Positions 24,826 to 33,546 of a stretch of DNA of 64,000 nucleotides are shown one piece after another; position 1 is the first letter of the stretch; every line of letters starts with the position of its first letter. The DNA is from Sphingomonas sp. J315 (GTDB lineage Bacteria; Pseudomonadota; Alphaproteobacteria; Sphingomonadales; Sphingomonadaceae), in assembly GCF_024666595.1 (NCBI RefSeq), contig NZ_CP088296.1, forward strand, positions 1,736,001 through 1,800,000, given 5' to 3'. The translations under genes and the position numbers were made by a program. The notes below the pieces were generated by a model. It saw only the letters and a program-made list of their open reading frames with translations. It was not told the DNA's origin and did not search any database.

Positions 24826-25076
24826 CCGTCGATCCGGTCGATCAGCGTGACGCCATTGCGGCTGACCGAGACGAGCAGACGCTTGCCCTCGACCTCAAGC
24901 ACCGCGATGCGCGTGCCGGTCGAGACCATCATCGTCTCCTTGACCTTCAGCATGCGGTCGCCCTGATTGCCGGGCAGCCGCGCCTCGAGCTTGCGCCAGA
25001 GATAGAGGCAGCCGATCAGCAGACCGCAGACGAGCGGCAACAGCACGACCAGCTTGAGGATGTAGGACCACATCAT
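24822..25076 (-). CDS. fliO: Flagellar biosynthetic protein FliO
   Basis: A short FliO of 84 residues: one N-terminal membrane helix (ILKLVVLLPLVCGLLIGCLYL) and a cytoplasmic part with VKETMMVSTGTRIAVLEVEGK and LLVSVSRNGVTLI, the conserved core of the family. FliO assists FliP complex assembly. Position between fliN and fliP, with overlap to fliP, supports the call. Start codons at 25076 and 25073 are both possible. Confidence 0.85.
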   Translation of the reverse strand: MMWSYILKLVVLLPLVCGLLIGCLYLWRKLEARLPGNQGDRMLKVKETMMVSTGTRIAVLEVEGKRLLVSVSRNGVTLIDRIDG

Positions 25077-25082
25077 GGTCGA

Positions 25083-25373
25083 TCAGCCCCGCTTTTCGGG
25101 CGCGACCAGCTCGGTCATGCGCACGCCGAACTTGTCGCCGACCGTCACCACCTCGCCCCGCCCGATCAGCGTGCCGTTGACGAACACGTCGAGCAGCTCG
25201 TCGGCCTCGCGATCGAGTTCGATCACGCTGGTTTCGGCGAGAGCGAGCAGTTCGCGCAGCGTCAACGTGGTCGATCCGATCTCGACGGTCAGCTTGACCC
25301 CGACATCCTGGAGCAGATGGAAATTGGCGGCGGCCGCGGTTTCGGCGGCGAAACTGCCGGTCATGTCGTTCAT
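25083..25373 (-). CDS. fliN: Flagellar motor switch protein FliN
   Basis: A 96-residue C-ring protein. The SpoA fold is shown by HLLQDVGVKLTVEIGSTTLT (core VGVKLTVEIGSTTLTL), LLALAETSVIELDREADE and the typical VFVNGTLIGRGEVVTVGDKFGVRM (core GTLIGRGEVVTV). The start overlaps the fliM stop by four bases, as expected for partners made in fixed ratio. Confidence 0.95.
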   Translation of the reverse strand: MNDMTGSFAAETAAAANFHLLQDVGVKLTVEIGSTTLTLRELLALAETSVIELDREADELLDVFVNGTLIGRGEVVTVGDKFGVRMTELVAPEKRG

Positions 25374-26332
25374 CGTGCGTCCTCGAGCTCAGGGGTGTCG
25401 AAACGGGTCAGGCGGATGGCAGCGCGGCCATTGGCGGTGCCGACGGTGCCGCTGCCGATGCGGCGCGGACCGACCATCACCGGCACATCGGGGCCGAAGC
25501 TGATCGGAATGACGTCGCCGGGCTTGAGCGACATCAGCATCGCGGCGGGCACCACAGGCTCGGCCAGCACCGAGCGGACGGGCAGGCGCACGCCCAGCGC
25601 GGCGCGGGTCAGCGCATTGCGCCAGTGCGGCTCGACCTCGGGCTCGCCGCCGATCACCTTGGCGGTAAGCGCCGGGCTCCACGGCTTGAGCGCGCTGACC
25701 GGGTAGAGGATGTCGATCCAGTGCGGCTTGGCATTGCCGTGCGCGACACCGATGCGGGTGACGACCATCGCGTCGCCGCCGTCGATTTCGGGCGCGACGG
25801 ACAATGGCGTGTGTGCAGGGGCAAAAGCGAAGTCGATATCCGCGAGCAGTTCCCAGGCCGGGCGCAGCTGTGCGGCGATGCTCTCGGCAATGCGGCGGAG
25901 CAAGGTTTCGGCCGATCCGGTGAAATCGGCGGGCATCGGGTGCGGTGCCTCGCCATCGCCGCCAAAGAAGCGGTCGAGCATTTCGTAGCTCAGCTTGCCG
26001 TCAATCGCGATCAGCGCGCGACCGCGACCCGGCGTCATCGCGAGAGGCAGCCAGGCGGTCAGGCCATCGGGCCGCTCGGCGCGGTAATCGGCATGGCGCT
26101 GCACCGACAGCGGCTCGGCCCACAGGCGCAGTCCTTCGCCGACCAGCGGTTCGAACACCGGCTTCAATGCCTTGGCCAGCCGCGCGGTCAGATGCTGGAC
26201 GCCGTGCAGGTCGCCGAACGGATTGAGGTTCGCGGCCCCCAGGGCAGGCGCGTGTTCGGCACCAGCGCGTGAACGCTCGCGCCGCTCGGGCGCTTCCCCA
26301 TCCGGGGTCAGATCTGAAGGGCCGTTAACCAT
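25370..26332 (-). CDS. fliM: Flagellar motor switch protein FliM (no CheY-binding N-terminal motif visible)
   Basis: A 320-residue C-ring protein. The middle domain and C-terminal SpoA domain are recognisable (LPVRSVLAEPVVPAAMLMSL and DVIPISFGPDVPVMVG). The N-terminus reads MVNGPSDLTPDGEAPERRER and has no LSQxEIDALL-like sequence, the short helix that binds phosphorylated CheY in most FliM proteins. No in-frame earlier start is available before the fliL stop 6 bp upstream. Motor switching may therefore work differently, or the FliM family member here relies on FliN contacts alone. A GTTAAC sits just at the start codon. Confidence 0.88.
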   Translation of the reverse strand: MVNGPSDLTPDGEAPERRERSRAGAEHAPALGAANLNPFGDLHGVQHLTARLAKALKPVFEPLVGEGLRLWAEPLSVQRHADYRAERPDGLTAWLPLAMTPGRGRALIAIDGKLSYEMLDRFFGGDGEAPHPMPADFTGSAETLLRRIAESIAAQLRPAWELLADIDFAFAPAHTPLSVAPEIDGGDAMVVTRIGVAHGNAKPHWIDILYPVSALKPWSPALTAKVIGGEPEVEPHWRNALTRAALGVRLPVRSVLAEPVVPAAMLMSLKPGDVIPISFGPDVPVMVGPRRIGSGTVGTANGRAAIRLTRFDTPELEDAR

Positions 26333-26338
26333 GCCCGT

Positions 26339-26944
26339 TCACTGAACGATGAAATTGGTAAAATAGACGTTAGCAATCCCCCCAAATCCCTCTTTTTCCT
26401 TGAGGACCGCGTTGATTGCGGCGGACAGGCGCTTTTGCAGCTTGGTCTTCCCGTCGGCGGTGAAGACCTCGTCCTCATTGGTTTCGCCGAGCGCGAGCAG
26501 GATCGCCGAGCGCACCGCGAGCTCGTGCGTCTTCAGATTCTCGATCACGCGATTGTCATAGGGGGTCGAGATCGCGACCCCGACCTGCACGAAATGCACG
26601 CTGTCGCGCAGGTTCGACGTGAATTCCTTCTCCATCTGGTAATAGGTGGAGGCGAATTTGTCGCCGCCCTGGCCCTTGGGGGTGGGCTTGCCCTTGCCCT
26701 CGCCGCCTTCCTCGCCTTCCTTGGCTGCAGCGCGGACCTCTTCGCTCTTGGGAACGAGGCGCGGCGTGTCGGCATCGGCGCTCTCGGCCTGTGCGCCGCC
26801 GCCGATCAACCCGGAATTGGCTGCGTACAGTCCGCCGCCGACGCCGCCGCCGATCAGCACGACCAGTCCGGTTCCGATCATCAGCCATTTCATCATCCCG
26901 CCCTTCTTCTTCACGGGCGCGGCGGCGGTTTCGGTGTCACTCAT
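26339..26944 (-). CDS. fliL: Flagellar basal body-associated protein FliL
   Basis: A 201-residue inner membrane protein that stabilises the stator around the rotor. A short cytoplasmic N-terminus (VKKKGGMMKW), one membrane helix (about residues 18-42), a long charged low-complexity linker rich in Glu, Gly and Lys (about 70-95), then the periplasmic stomatin-like domain with FTSNLRDSVHFVQVGVAIS and the conserved C-terminal VYFTNFIVQ. The linker is longer than in enteric FliL. Confidence 0.92.
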   Translation of the reverse strand: MSDTETAAAPVKKKGGMMKWLMIGTGLVVLIGGGVGGGLYAANSGLIGGGAQAESADADTPRLVPKSEEVRAAAKEGEEGGEGKGKPTPKGQGGDKFASTYYQMEKEFTSNLRDSVHFVQVGVAISTPYDNRVIENLKTHELAVRSAILLALGETNEDEVFTADGKTKLQKRLSAAINAVLKEKEGFGGIANVYFTNFIVQ

Positions 26945-26966
26945 GGATGTTCCCCCTCAGAATGGT

Positions 26967-28280
26967 TCAGGCGATCCGCGCGTCGGACGCGCTGCCGGTG
27001 TCCGCGCGCGCCGTCGCCGGGCGGGCGGGTGTGGATTGGTGATTCGGTTGCTGTTCGCGGCGCGATTCGCTGCCGCCGCCATCGACGCTCGACTGGCCCA
27101 TCTTCAGCCCGCGCGCTTCGGCGAGTTCGGCAAGGCGCGGGGCGGCTTCGACGAGCAGCTGCCGGGTCACGGGGTTTTCGGCAGTAAAATGAATCTGGAT
27201 GCGATCGCCGTCGCGACGGATCGAGACATCGACCGTGCCGAGATTTTCCGGCGCGAGGCGGATGCGGGTGTCCGCCGCCTCGACCCCGTCGCGCAGCGCG
27301 GCGATCCGCTCGATCATCTTGCCGGTCCAGTCGTCGCGGCTGAGGTCGAGCGGGGTCTGATCCGCCTGGGCGGGTGCCTGAACGGTGGTGCGCTGGAGTT
27401 CGACGGCACGCAGCATCTGGACCTCCGGGCTCACCGGGTCGGCAGGGGTGACGGGATCAAGCGCATCGCCCAGGGGAACGGCAAGAGCGGCCGCAAAGAC
27501 CTGAGCGGCGGGCGCGGGCTGTGATGTCCATGGCAGCGGCGGCGCAGGCGGTGCGATTGGCGCGGGGGCGACGGCAGACACGGAAGCGCGGGTGGGCGCG
27601 ACCGCGATCTGCGCAGCAGCGGGAGCGGGCGCGATTCCCGTTTCCTGCGACCCGCGGACCGCACCGGCGCGCGCGACAAGCTCGGGCGTCGCGGCGGTGG
27701 CACGGTCGAACCGCACCTCCGCCGCGACGGCCCCGCCCCGGGCGCTCGGCTCGGCCTGGGCCGGAACCGGATCGCGCCAGGTGCGAAGCGGGGTGGAAGC
27801 TGGTGATGCCGCCAGCGCGGTGTTCGCAGGTGCAGGCGGGAATAGGGGCGCATTCCCCTCCGCCACGCCAGCGACATCGGCGGGGAGCGGAGCGGTCTCG
27901 ACGATCTCGACGATCTCGACCGGCTGCGCAGGGGTACCGACCGTATCGGCAATCGGGCCGTCAATGTGCGCGCTGGGCGTCCCGACCGCGACCCGCCCGG
28001 GCAACGGCGCATCGAGCGGCAGCGGCATCAATCCTTCGGGCATCCATGCCAGCAGCGCTTCGTCGTCGTCGATGTCGCCGTCTGTCACCTCGTCAGCGGA
28101 GACCGGCAAATCCTTGCCGTATCCGGCAACCGGTTTGCCGGTCGGCGGCGCGACACCCGGCACCGCGCAGTCGAGCGCGAGCGTGAGATCGAAGCCTGCC
28201 GCCACGGCGGCGGGCACCGCACGCGGCGTGAATCCGGGCGGGGACAGGGTAAGGGCGGTCGAGGCGAGCAGGTCGGTCAC
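26967..28280 (-). CDS. fliK: Flagellar hook-length control protein FliK
   Basis: A 437-residue secreted molecular ruler. The N-terminal two thirds is Ala/Pro-rich and disordered, as usual. The C-terminal domain (about 310-405) has the conserved LAPENLGTVDVSIRRDGDRI and FTAENPVTRQLLVEAAPRLAELAEARG, which interact with FlhB to switch export specificity. The GTG at 28280 (VTDLLASTAL) is the only reasonable start after the fliJ stop. A sigma-54-type promoter overlaps the end of fliJ immediately upstream. Confidence 0.9.
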   Translation of the reverse strand: MTDLLASTALTLSPPGFTPRAVPAAVAAGFDLTLALDCAVPGVAPPTGKPVAGYGKDLPVSADEVTDGDIDDDEALLAWMPEGLMPLPLDAPLPGRVAVGTPSAHIDGPIADTVGTPAQPVEIVEIVETAPLPADVAGVAEGNAPLFPPAPANTALAASPASTPLRTWRDPVPAQAEPSARGGAVAAEVRFDRATAATPELVARAGAVRGSQETGIAPAPAAAQIAVAPTRASVSAVAPAPIAPPAPPLPWTSQPAPAAQVFAAALAVPLGDALDPVTPADPVSPEVQMLRAVELQRTTVQAPAQADQTPLDLSRDDWTGKMIERIAALRDGVEAADTRIRLAPENLGTVDVSIRRDGDRIQIHFTAENPVTRQLLVEAAPRLAELAEARGLKMGQSSVDGGGSESRREQQPNHQSTPARPATARADTGSASDARIA

Positions 28281-28307
28281 GTCGGGCGAAACTCCTTCGC
28301 CCGCAGA

Positions 28308-28739
28308 TCAGCAAGGATCGTGCCGTTTTCTCGAAGTGGCCGGCATATCCTCCAGCGCGCGCATTGCGCGGCGAGCGGCATTGGCCTCGGCGCGCTCGAT
28401 CAGCTTCTCGATCGCGCTCTGGTCGCGCTTGGCCTCCTGCGTGGCCGAACGGGCATGATCGAGGCCGCGCTGTGCATCGACGACGCGACGCTCGGCGGCA
28501 AAGGCCGACTGGTGCAGCCGCTCGCGATAATGGGCCGCAGCGATCAGGCTGGTGGCGCTGCCCGGGCGCGGTGCCAGGGCCGGCGCGACGCCCTGCGCCA
28601 GCGATTCGATGCGCGCGCGCAACGCCTGTTCGGCGGCGACCTTCTCGCGGGCAGCGACCTCGCCCGCACGGACCATGTCGAGCTGGAGCGTGCGGACGCG
28701 GAGCAGTCGGTCGAGCTTTTTCGCGTGCTTATCAGCCAT
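28308..28739 (-). CDS. fliJ: Flagellar export protein FliJ
   Basis: A 143-residue, almost fully helical coiled-coil protein that activates the FliI ATPase and escorts chaperones. It starts MADKHAKKLDRLLRVRTLQLD, typical of FliJ, and stays rich in Ala, Arg and Glu throughout with heptad-like spacing. The longer open frame begins within the family A repeat and is rejected. The likely ribosome site GGAG lies at the edge of that repeat, which separates fliJ from fliI. Confidence 0.88.
   Translation of the reverse strand: MADKHAKKLDRLLRVRTLQLDMVRAGEVAAREKVAAEQALRARIESLAQGVAPALAPRPGSATSLIAAAHYRERLHQSAFAAERRVVDAQRGLDHARSATQEAKRDQSAIEKLIERAEANAARRAMRALEDMPATSRKRHDPC
28311..28325 (-). promoter_or_regulatory. 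Sigma-54 promoter of fliK and downstream genes
   Basis: Minus strand CGGCACG-ATCC-TTGC, one mismatch (first T) from the consensus TGGCACG-N4-TTGC. It lies 30 bp before the fliK GTG, inside the fliJ 3' end, and would give the fliK-L-M-N-O-P-Q-R-flhB run its own start site. Confidence 0.6.
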
Positions 28740-28749
28740 ATTGGGGCTC

Positions 28750-28830
28750 CGGCTCCAGCCCGCTCCCCCCACCCGGCCACCCAGACGGTACACTTAGTGG
28801 GTGGCCGGGTGGGGGAGCGGGCCGGTGCCG
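28750..28830. repeat. 80-bp hairpin repeat, family A copy 3
   Basis: Shared stem CCCCCACCCGGCCACCCA / GGGTGGCCGGGTGGGGGAG with outer arms CGGCTCCAGCCCG and CGGGCCGGTGCCG. It is inserted between fliI (stop at 28839) and fliJ (start at 28739) inside the operon. Confidence 0.87.
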
Positions 28831-28838
28831 CCATCAAA

Positions 28839-30167
28839 CTACGCATCGCCGAACACGCCGACCAGTTCGGTCACCGCTTCGTCGAGGCTGACCGTCTCGT
28901 CATAAGCCTGGCGGATATAGTCGAGCACGGTGTCGTGGCAGGCGATCGCCGCGTCGATCTGCGCATCTGCCCCGGCGCGATAGGCGCCCATCAGGACGAG
29001 ATCGCGATTCTCCTCATAGGTGGCGAGGTGGCGGCGCAGCACGCGCGCGGCACCAACATGCTCCTTGGTCGCGATGTCGGTCATTACGCGGCTGACCGAT
29101 GGCCCGAGGTCGATCGCAGGATAGACGCCGCGTTCGGCCAGCGCGCGGCTGAGCACGATATGGCCGTCGAGGATCGATCGCGCGCTGTCCACGACGGGGT
29201 CATTGCCGTCGTCGCCATCGGCGAGCACGGTATAGATCGCGGTGATCGACCCGCCGGTATGGACATCGGTCCCGGCGCGCTCGATCAGGCTGGGCAGCAT
29301 CGCGATTGCCGAGGGCGGATAGCCGCGCGCGCTCGCCGGTTCGCCAAGCGCCAGCCCGATCTCGCGCCCCGCATGCGCGACGCGGGTCAGCGAATCCATG
29401 ATAAGGAGGACCTTCTTGCCCTCGTTGCGAAAGGCTTCGGCGATGGCGGTGGCGCGCAATGCGCCGCGGATGCGCAGGACGGGCGAGTGGTTGGCCGGGA
29501 CCGCGACGACGACCGAGCGCGCCCGCGCCGCGCCCGCGACCTTGGTCTCCAGAAAGTCGGACACTTCGCGCGAACGCTCGCCGATCAGGCCGATGACGAT
29601 GACATCGGCCTTGGCGGCGCGAACCATCATGCCGAGCAGCACCGACTTGCCGACGCCCGATCCCGCCATGATGCCGACGCGCTGGCCCTGGCCGATCGTC
29701 AGCAGGCCGTTGATCGCGCGCACGCCGACATCCATCGGCTGAAGCACGCGGCCCCGGTCGAGCGGCGACTGGATCTTGCCCGCCAGCGGCCATTTTCCCG
29801 CCCCGCGGATCGGGCCGAGCCCGTCGATCGGCTTGCCCGCGCCATCGACCACGCGACCGAGCAGGGCAGCGCCGACCTCCGCCTCGCCCGGCGGGCCGAT
29901 CGGGCGCACCGGAGCGTTGGGGAGCAGGGCAGCGGGACCGCCCAGGTTCATCAGCAATGTCCGGCCGCCGCGAAACCCGATCACCTCCGCCTCGACCCGG
30001 CTGTCGCCGGTGCCGATCGCGCAGACCGTGCCCACCGGAAGCGAGAGGCCGACCGCCTCCATCAGCAGCCCGTCATAGGAGGCGAGTCGCCCCGACACCT
30101 TGGGCCGGGGCCGGATATCGCCACAGGCAAGGCCGTCGAGATACTCGGCGGTAAAGCGGTTGAGCAT
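28839..30167 (-). CDS. fliI: Flagellum-specific ATPase FliI
   Basis: The export ATPase, 442 residues. F1-beta-like features: Walker A in MAGSGVGKSVLLGMM (about residue 165), the conserved LIGERSREVSDFLE, Walker B in KKVLLIMDSLTRVAHAGREI (core VLLIMDSLTR), and AERGVYPAIDLGPSVSR toward the C-terminus. Length and arrangement are normal. It follows fliH by nine bases. The family A repeat downstream could weaken expression of fliJ and later genes, which may explain the extra promoter before fliK. Confidence 0.96.
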   Translation of the reverse strand: MLNRFTAEYLDGLACGDIRPRPKVSGRLASYDGLLMEAVGLSLPVGTVCAIGTGDSRVEAEVIGFRGGRTLLMNLGGPAALLPNAPVRPIGPPGEAEVGAALLGRVVDGAGKPIDGLGPIRGAGKWPLAGKIQSPLDRGRVLQPMDVGVRAINGLLTIGQGQRVGIMAGSGVGKSVLLGMMVRAAKADVIVIGLIGERSREVSDFLETKVAGAARARSVVVAVPANHSPVLRIRGALRATAIAEAFRNEGKKVLLIMDSLTRVAHAGREIGLALGEPASARGYPPSAIAMLPSLIERAGTDVHTGGSITAIYTVLADGDDGNDPVVDSARSILDGHIVLSRALAERGVYPAIDLGPSVSRVMTDIATKEHVGAARVLRRHLATYEENRDLVLMGAYRAGADAQIDAAIACHDTVLDYIRQAYDETVSLDEAVTELVGVFGDA

Positions 30168-30176
30168 GACGCCCCT

Positions 30177-30896
30177 TCAAATTTCGGGTGGAATCGGAAT
30201 GCGGTCGATCGCCTGGGCGAGCTGTTCGAGCCAGAGTTCGGGGCCGTCCTCGACGATCGTCGAGGCGCTTTCGATAACAAAGGCACCGCGCTTGAGCTGC
30301 GCGTCGCCGACCGGGAAGACATTCTTGGGCAGATGGTCCTGTACCAGTGCGACATCGTCCGGATGCAGCCGCAGGATCGCCGATTCGGCGCTGTCCGCCA
30401 GCAGATCGGTCGCCGCCTCGATGCGGTGCGCGAGGACATCGGGAGCTACCCCGGCATCGCCGATCATCCGCGAGACGAGGTGGAGTACGGTCTGGCGCAG
30501 ATGACCGGCCATGCGCGTCCGGTCGAAATGGGCGCCCCGCGACAACGCATCGCTGACCTGGGCGAGCAGGGCCGCCTGTTGCGCCGACGCGGCGTCCGCC
30601 TCGGCGCGACCGGCGGCCAGCCCCTCGGCATAGCCTGCCGCCCGCGCAGCGGCGACCGGGTCGACGAACTGCGCAGGCGGGGCCTTGGGCTCCACCGCCT
30701 TGTCGGCGTCGAACATATCCCAGCCCTGAGTCGGCTTGTGGCCTGGTGCTTCGGGCGCGAAATGGCGCGGCGTCGCAACTGCTTCGCGCGGGGCGATGGG
30801 GCGCGCGGCGAAGGCGCCGGGCGGAGCGAAGGCGCGCTTGAGCGCGTCGGCGATCCCTTCGCTGCGTGCGGCCAGACCGGGGACAAAGTTAGACAT
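30177..30896 (-). CDS. fliH: Flagellar assembly protein FliH
   Basis: A 239-residue regulator that binds FliI and tethers it to the C ring. The centre reads DPVAAARAAGYAEGLAAGRAEAD, the usual Ala/Gly/Glu coiled-coil with GxxxG steps, followed by a globular C-terminal part (MIGDAGVAPDVLAHRIEAAT) similar to the ATPase peripheral stalk subunit. The start at 30896 (MSNFVPGL) overlaps fliG by 8 bases; an ATG at 30905 adds MTI. Confidence 0.86.
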   Translation of the reverse strand: MSNFVPGLAARSEGIADALKRAFAPPGAFAARPIAPREAVATPRHFAPEAPGHKPTQGWDMFDADKAVEPKAPPAQFVDPVAAARAAGYAEGLAAGRAEADAASAQQAALLAQVSDALSRGAHFDRTRMAGHLRQTVLHLVSRMIGDAGVAPDVLAHRIEAATDLLADSAESAILRLHPDDVALVQDHLPKNVFPVGDAQLKRGAFVIESASTIVEDGPELWLEQLAQAIDRIPIPPEI

Positions 30897-31899
30897 AATC
30901 GTCATCCCCGCCGCCGCCCGGCATCGTGATCGTGCCGTCCTTTACCAGCTGACGCGCGATGGCGATCATCGCCTTTTGCGCGTCGAGCACTTCGGCCATC
31001 TTCATCGGGCCGCGTGCTTCCATCTCGTCGCGGATCGTGTCGGCCGCGCGGCTCGACATGCAGGACAGGAATCGGGTGCGCGCTGCCTCGTCCACGCCCT
31101 TGAGGCTGCGGACCAGCACGTCGCTGTCGATGTTGCGCAGCAGCGTGCCCATATTCTTGTCGTCGAGTTCGAGCAGATTGTCGAAGACGAACATCGCCTC
31201 CTCGATCGCGCGGGCAATCTCACGGTCGATCTTGGCGAGCTTGGGCATCACCTTCTGTTCGGTGATCTTGCGCGCCGACGACATGATCTTCGCCGCCTCG
31301 CGCGTACCGCCCATCTGCAGACCGACAACCCGTTTGGGCTGCCCCGCATGACGTTCGAGCAACTGGGTCAGCGTCGCAATGGCGTCGGGCGTGACCGGAC
31401 CCAGCCGCGCGACGCGGCGCAGCACCTGCGGCTGGATCGCCTCGGGCAACATCTCGAGCACCTGCGCGGCGACCGCCGGATCGAGATGCGCAAGCAGCAC
31501 GGCGGCGATCTGCGGATGCTCGTCTTCCAGCATCCCGGCGATCTCGGTCGCGTCCATCCAGGCGAGCGCGCTGATCGATTCGGCGGGCTCAGGCGGCAGG
31601 ATGCTGGCGAGCACCGTCCCCGCGCGTTCCGGCCCCAGCGCCTTGGTGACCACCGTTTCGAGCTTGGGGCGCGGATCGAACTGGATCGCGCTGCGCTCCT
31701 GCGCACGGCCGGTGAAGTCGTCCAGGACCTGCGCCATTTCCCATTCGCTGACGTCCGCAACGGCCATCATCGCCGAACCGAGCTGACGCACCTCGTCGGG
31801 ATCGAGTTTCTGCAGGATCGCGGCAGCCTCTTCGTCGCCGACGACCATCATCAGAACGGCGGCACGTTCGACGCCGGTGAAGCGGCGGGGGGCGTTCAT
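30889..31899 (-). CDS. fliG: Flagellar motor switch protein FliG
   Basis: A 336-residue rotor protein that couples MS ring to C ring and contacts MotA. It begins with FTGVERAAVLMMVVGDEEAA, contains the middle-domain EHPQIAAVLLAHLD motif (the EHPQ signature) and a C-terminal domain with EEAMFVFDNLLELDDKNMGTLL and the charged ridge LVRSLKGVDEAARTRFLSCMSSRAA (core RSLKGVDEAARTRFL). The charged residues used for torque are present. The stop overlaps the start of fliH. Confidence 0.96.
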   Translation of the reverse strand: MNAPRRFTGVERAAVLMMVVGDEEAAAILQKLDPDEVRQLGSAMMAVADVSEWEMAQVLDDFTGRAQERSAIQFDPRPKLETVVTKALGPERAGTVLASILPPEPAESISALAWMDATEIAGMLEDEHPQIAAVLLAHLDPAVAAQVLEMLPEAIQPQVLRRVARLGPVTPDAIATLTQLLERHAGQPKRVVGLQMGGTREAAKIMSSARKITEQKVMPKLAKIDREIARAIEEAMFVFDNLLELDDKNMGTLLRNIDSDVLVRSLKGVDEAARTRFLSCMSSRAADTIRDEMEARGPMKMAEVLDAQKAMIAIARQLVKDGTITMPGGGGDDDYV

Positions 31900-31900
31900 C

Positions 31901-33544
31901 TCACTGACCCTCCGTGCGGATCATGTCGCGCACCGCCAGTGCGGCGCGGGCAGGATTGTCGCGGGTGAAGTCACGCACGAGTCCCACGCGGTCGCCGAGC
32001 GACAGGCCCGATCCGGACAGCATCTGCGGGCTGACCGGCGTCGGCAGCTGCACGCCGTCAGCGGCACCCATCGGCACGCCCGAGCCGCGCGCATCGTCGC
32101 GGCGGCGCATCAGCGAGCGGGCGAGCGGGCGGACGCCGAGCAGAAGGACGAGCAGCGCGATCACCAGAGCGGTAACGTTGCGCGCGATCATCGCGAACCA
32201 TGTGGTTTCGTAGAAGGGAATGCCCTCCGCCTCGGCGGCGGCGTTGGTGCTGAACTTGCGGCTGACCACCGTGACCTGGTCCTGGCGATCCGCCTTATAG
32301 CCGACCGTCGCCTTGACCAGCTCATCGATCTGGCGAATCTCGACCTGACCGCGGGGCTTGCCCGGCTCTTCGCGCAGCAGCACGGCGACCGACAGCCGCT
32401 TGATGCTGCCCGGCATGTTGCGCGTCACCGATACCTCACGCCCGTTGCTGTAGCTGCGGGTGAAGCTGTCGCTCTGCTTCATGCCCGGCGCGGCGACGGG
32501 TGTCGCGAGCTGGCCGGGCTGGGCCGGAGCATCGGGGGTCGGCGTAGCGACCGTGCTGGGCGGCGGCGGGACGTTGGACAGCGCGCCGGGGATGCCACCG
32601 GGGGCAGCCGCCGCATCGCGCGGCGCGCCGGTCCAGTTGCCCTGTTCGGCGCGGACGACGGTGCCTTCCTTGTCATAGCTTTCGCGGGTCGCCTGGCTTT
32701 CGTCCAGATCGACTTCGGCCTGCACCTCGGCGCTGAAATTGCCCGCACCGAGCAAGGGGGTGAGCAACTGAACCAGCTGCTGGCGCACCTTGTCCTCGAC
32801 CCGGTTCTGGAAATCGATGCGCGCGTCGCCGGCGCTCGATTCCTGGCCGGACTTGCTGAGCAACGCGCCCATCTGGTCGACGATGGTCACCGAATCGGGC
32901 TTCATCCCCGGCACCGACGAGGCGACGAGGTTGACGATCGAGCGGACCTGCGCGTCGCTGAGGGCGCGGCCCGGCTGAAGCTTGACGATCACCGATGCAC
33001 TGGGTTCCGCCTTGTCGCGGACGAACACACTGGCTTCGGGGGTGGCGAGATGCACCCGCGCCTCAGCCACCGTGTCGATCGCGCCGATCGAGCGGGCGAG
33101 TTCGGTCTCGCGCGCCTGGCGCAGCCGTTCACCCTCGACCGCGCGGCTCGCGCCCATGGGCAAATTGTCGAGCAAGGCATAGCCGCCGGGTGCCGCCTTG
33201 GGCAAATCCTGACCGGCCAGCAGCATCCGCGCCTTGTGATAATCGTCCTCACCGACAGTGATCGACCCCGACCCGTCGATGCCGTTCGCGATGCTGGCGG
33301 CGTCGAGCGCCTGCGCCACCGCCGCCTTGTCGCTTTCGGGCAGGTTGGCGAACAGCACACGCTGCGGCGGGGTCGACAGGCTTATCCAGGCGAGCGCCGC
33401 AGCGGCGATCAGCCCGAGCATGAAGATCAGCGGAAGGCTGCGCTTGACCGCTGGCTGGGACAGGATGCCGCCCAGCTGCTTCATCGGATTTGCCATCCCG
33501 GCATTGGCGGGGGCGGCGTCGGCGGTGGCGATGGCGTTGCTCAT
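31901..33544 (-). CDS. fliF: Flagellar MS-ring protein FliF
   Basis: A 547-residue ring protein, the first structure built in flagellar assembly. It has an N-terminal membrane helix (SLPLIFMLGLIAAAALAWISL), ring-building motifs with LDNLPMGASRAVEGERLRQAR and VARVHLATPE-type sequence (AEARVHLATPEASVF), a disordered middle (about 300-350, Pro/Ala-rich) and a C-terminal helix (ALVIALLVLLLGV) followed by the FliG-binding tail. The start at 33544 follows fliE by two bases. Confidence 0.95.
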   Translation of the reverse strand: MSNAIATADAAPANAGMANPMKQLGGILSQPAVKRSLPLIFMLGLIAAAALAWISLSTPPQRVLFANLPESDKAAVAQALDAASIANGIDGSGSITVGEDDYHKARMLLAGQDLPKAAPGGYALLDNLPMGASRAVEGERLRQARETELARSIGAIDTVAEARVHLATPEASVFVRDKAEPSASVIVKLQPGRALSDAQVRSIVNLVASSVPGMKPDSVTIVDQMGALLSKSGQESSAGDARIDFQNRVEDKVRQQLVQLLTPLLGAGNFSAEVQAEVDLDESQATRESYDKEGTVVRAEQGNWTGAPRDAAAAPGGIPGALSNVPPPPSTVATPTPDAPAQPGQLATPVAAPGMKQSDSFTRSYSNGREVSVTRNMPGSIKRLSVAVLLREEPGKPRGQVEIRQIDELVKATVGYKADRQDQVTVVSRKFSTNAAAEAEGIPFYETTWFAMIARNVTALVIALLVLLLGVRPLARSLMRRRDDARGSGVPMGAADGVQLPTPVSPQMLSGSGLSLGDRVGLVRDFTRDNPARAALAVRDMIRTEGQ

Positions 33545-33546
33545 GG

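Noticed and set aside
27966-30929. A 987-codon plus-strand open frame opposite fliK-fliH
   Set aside because: Same explanation: it spans five real genes and the family A repeat on the other strand.
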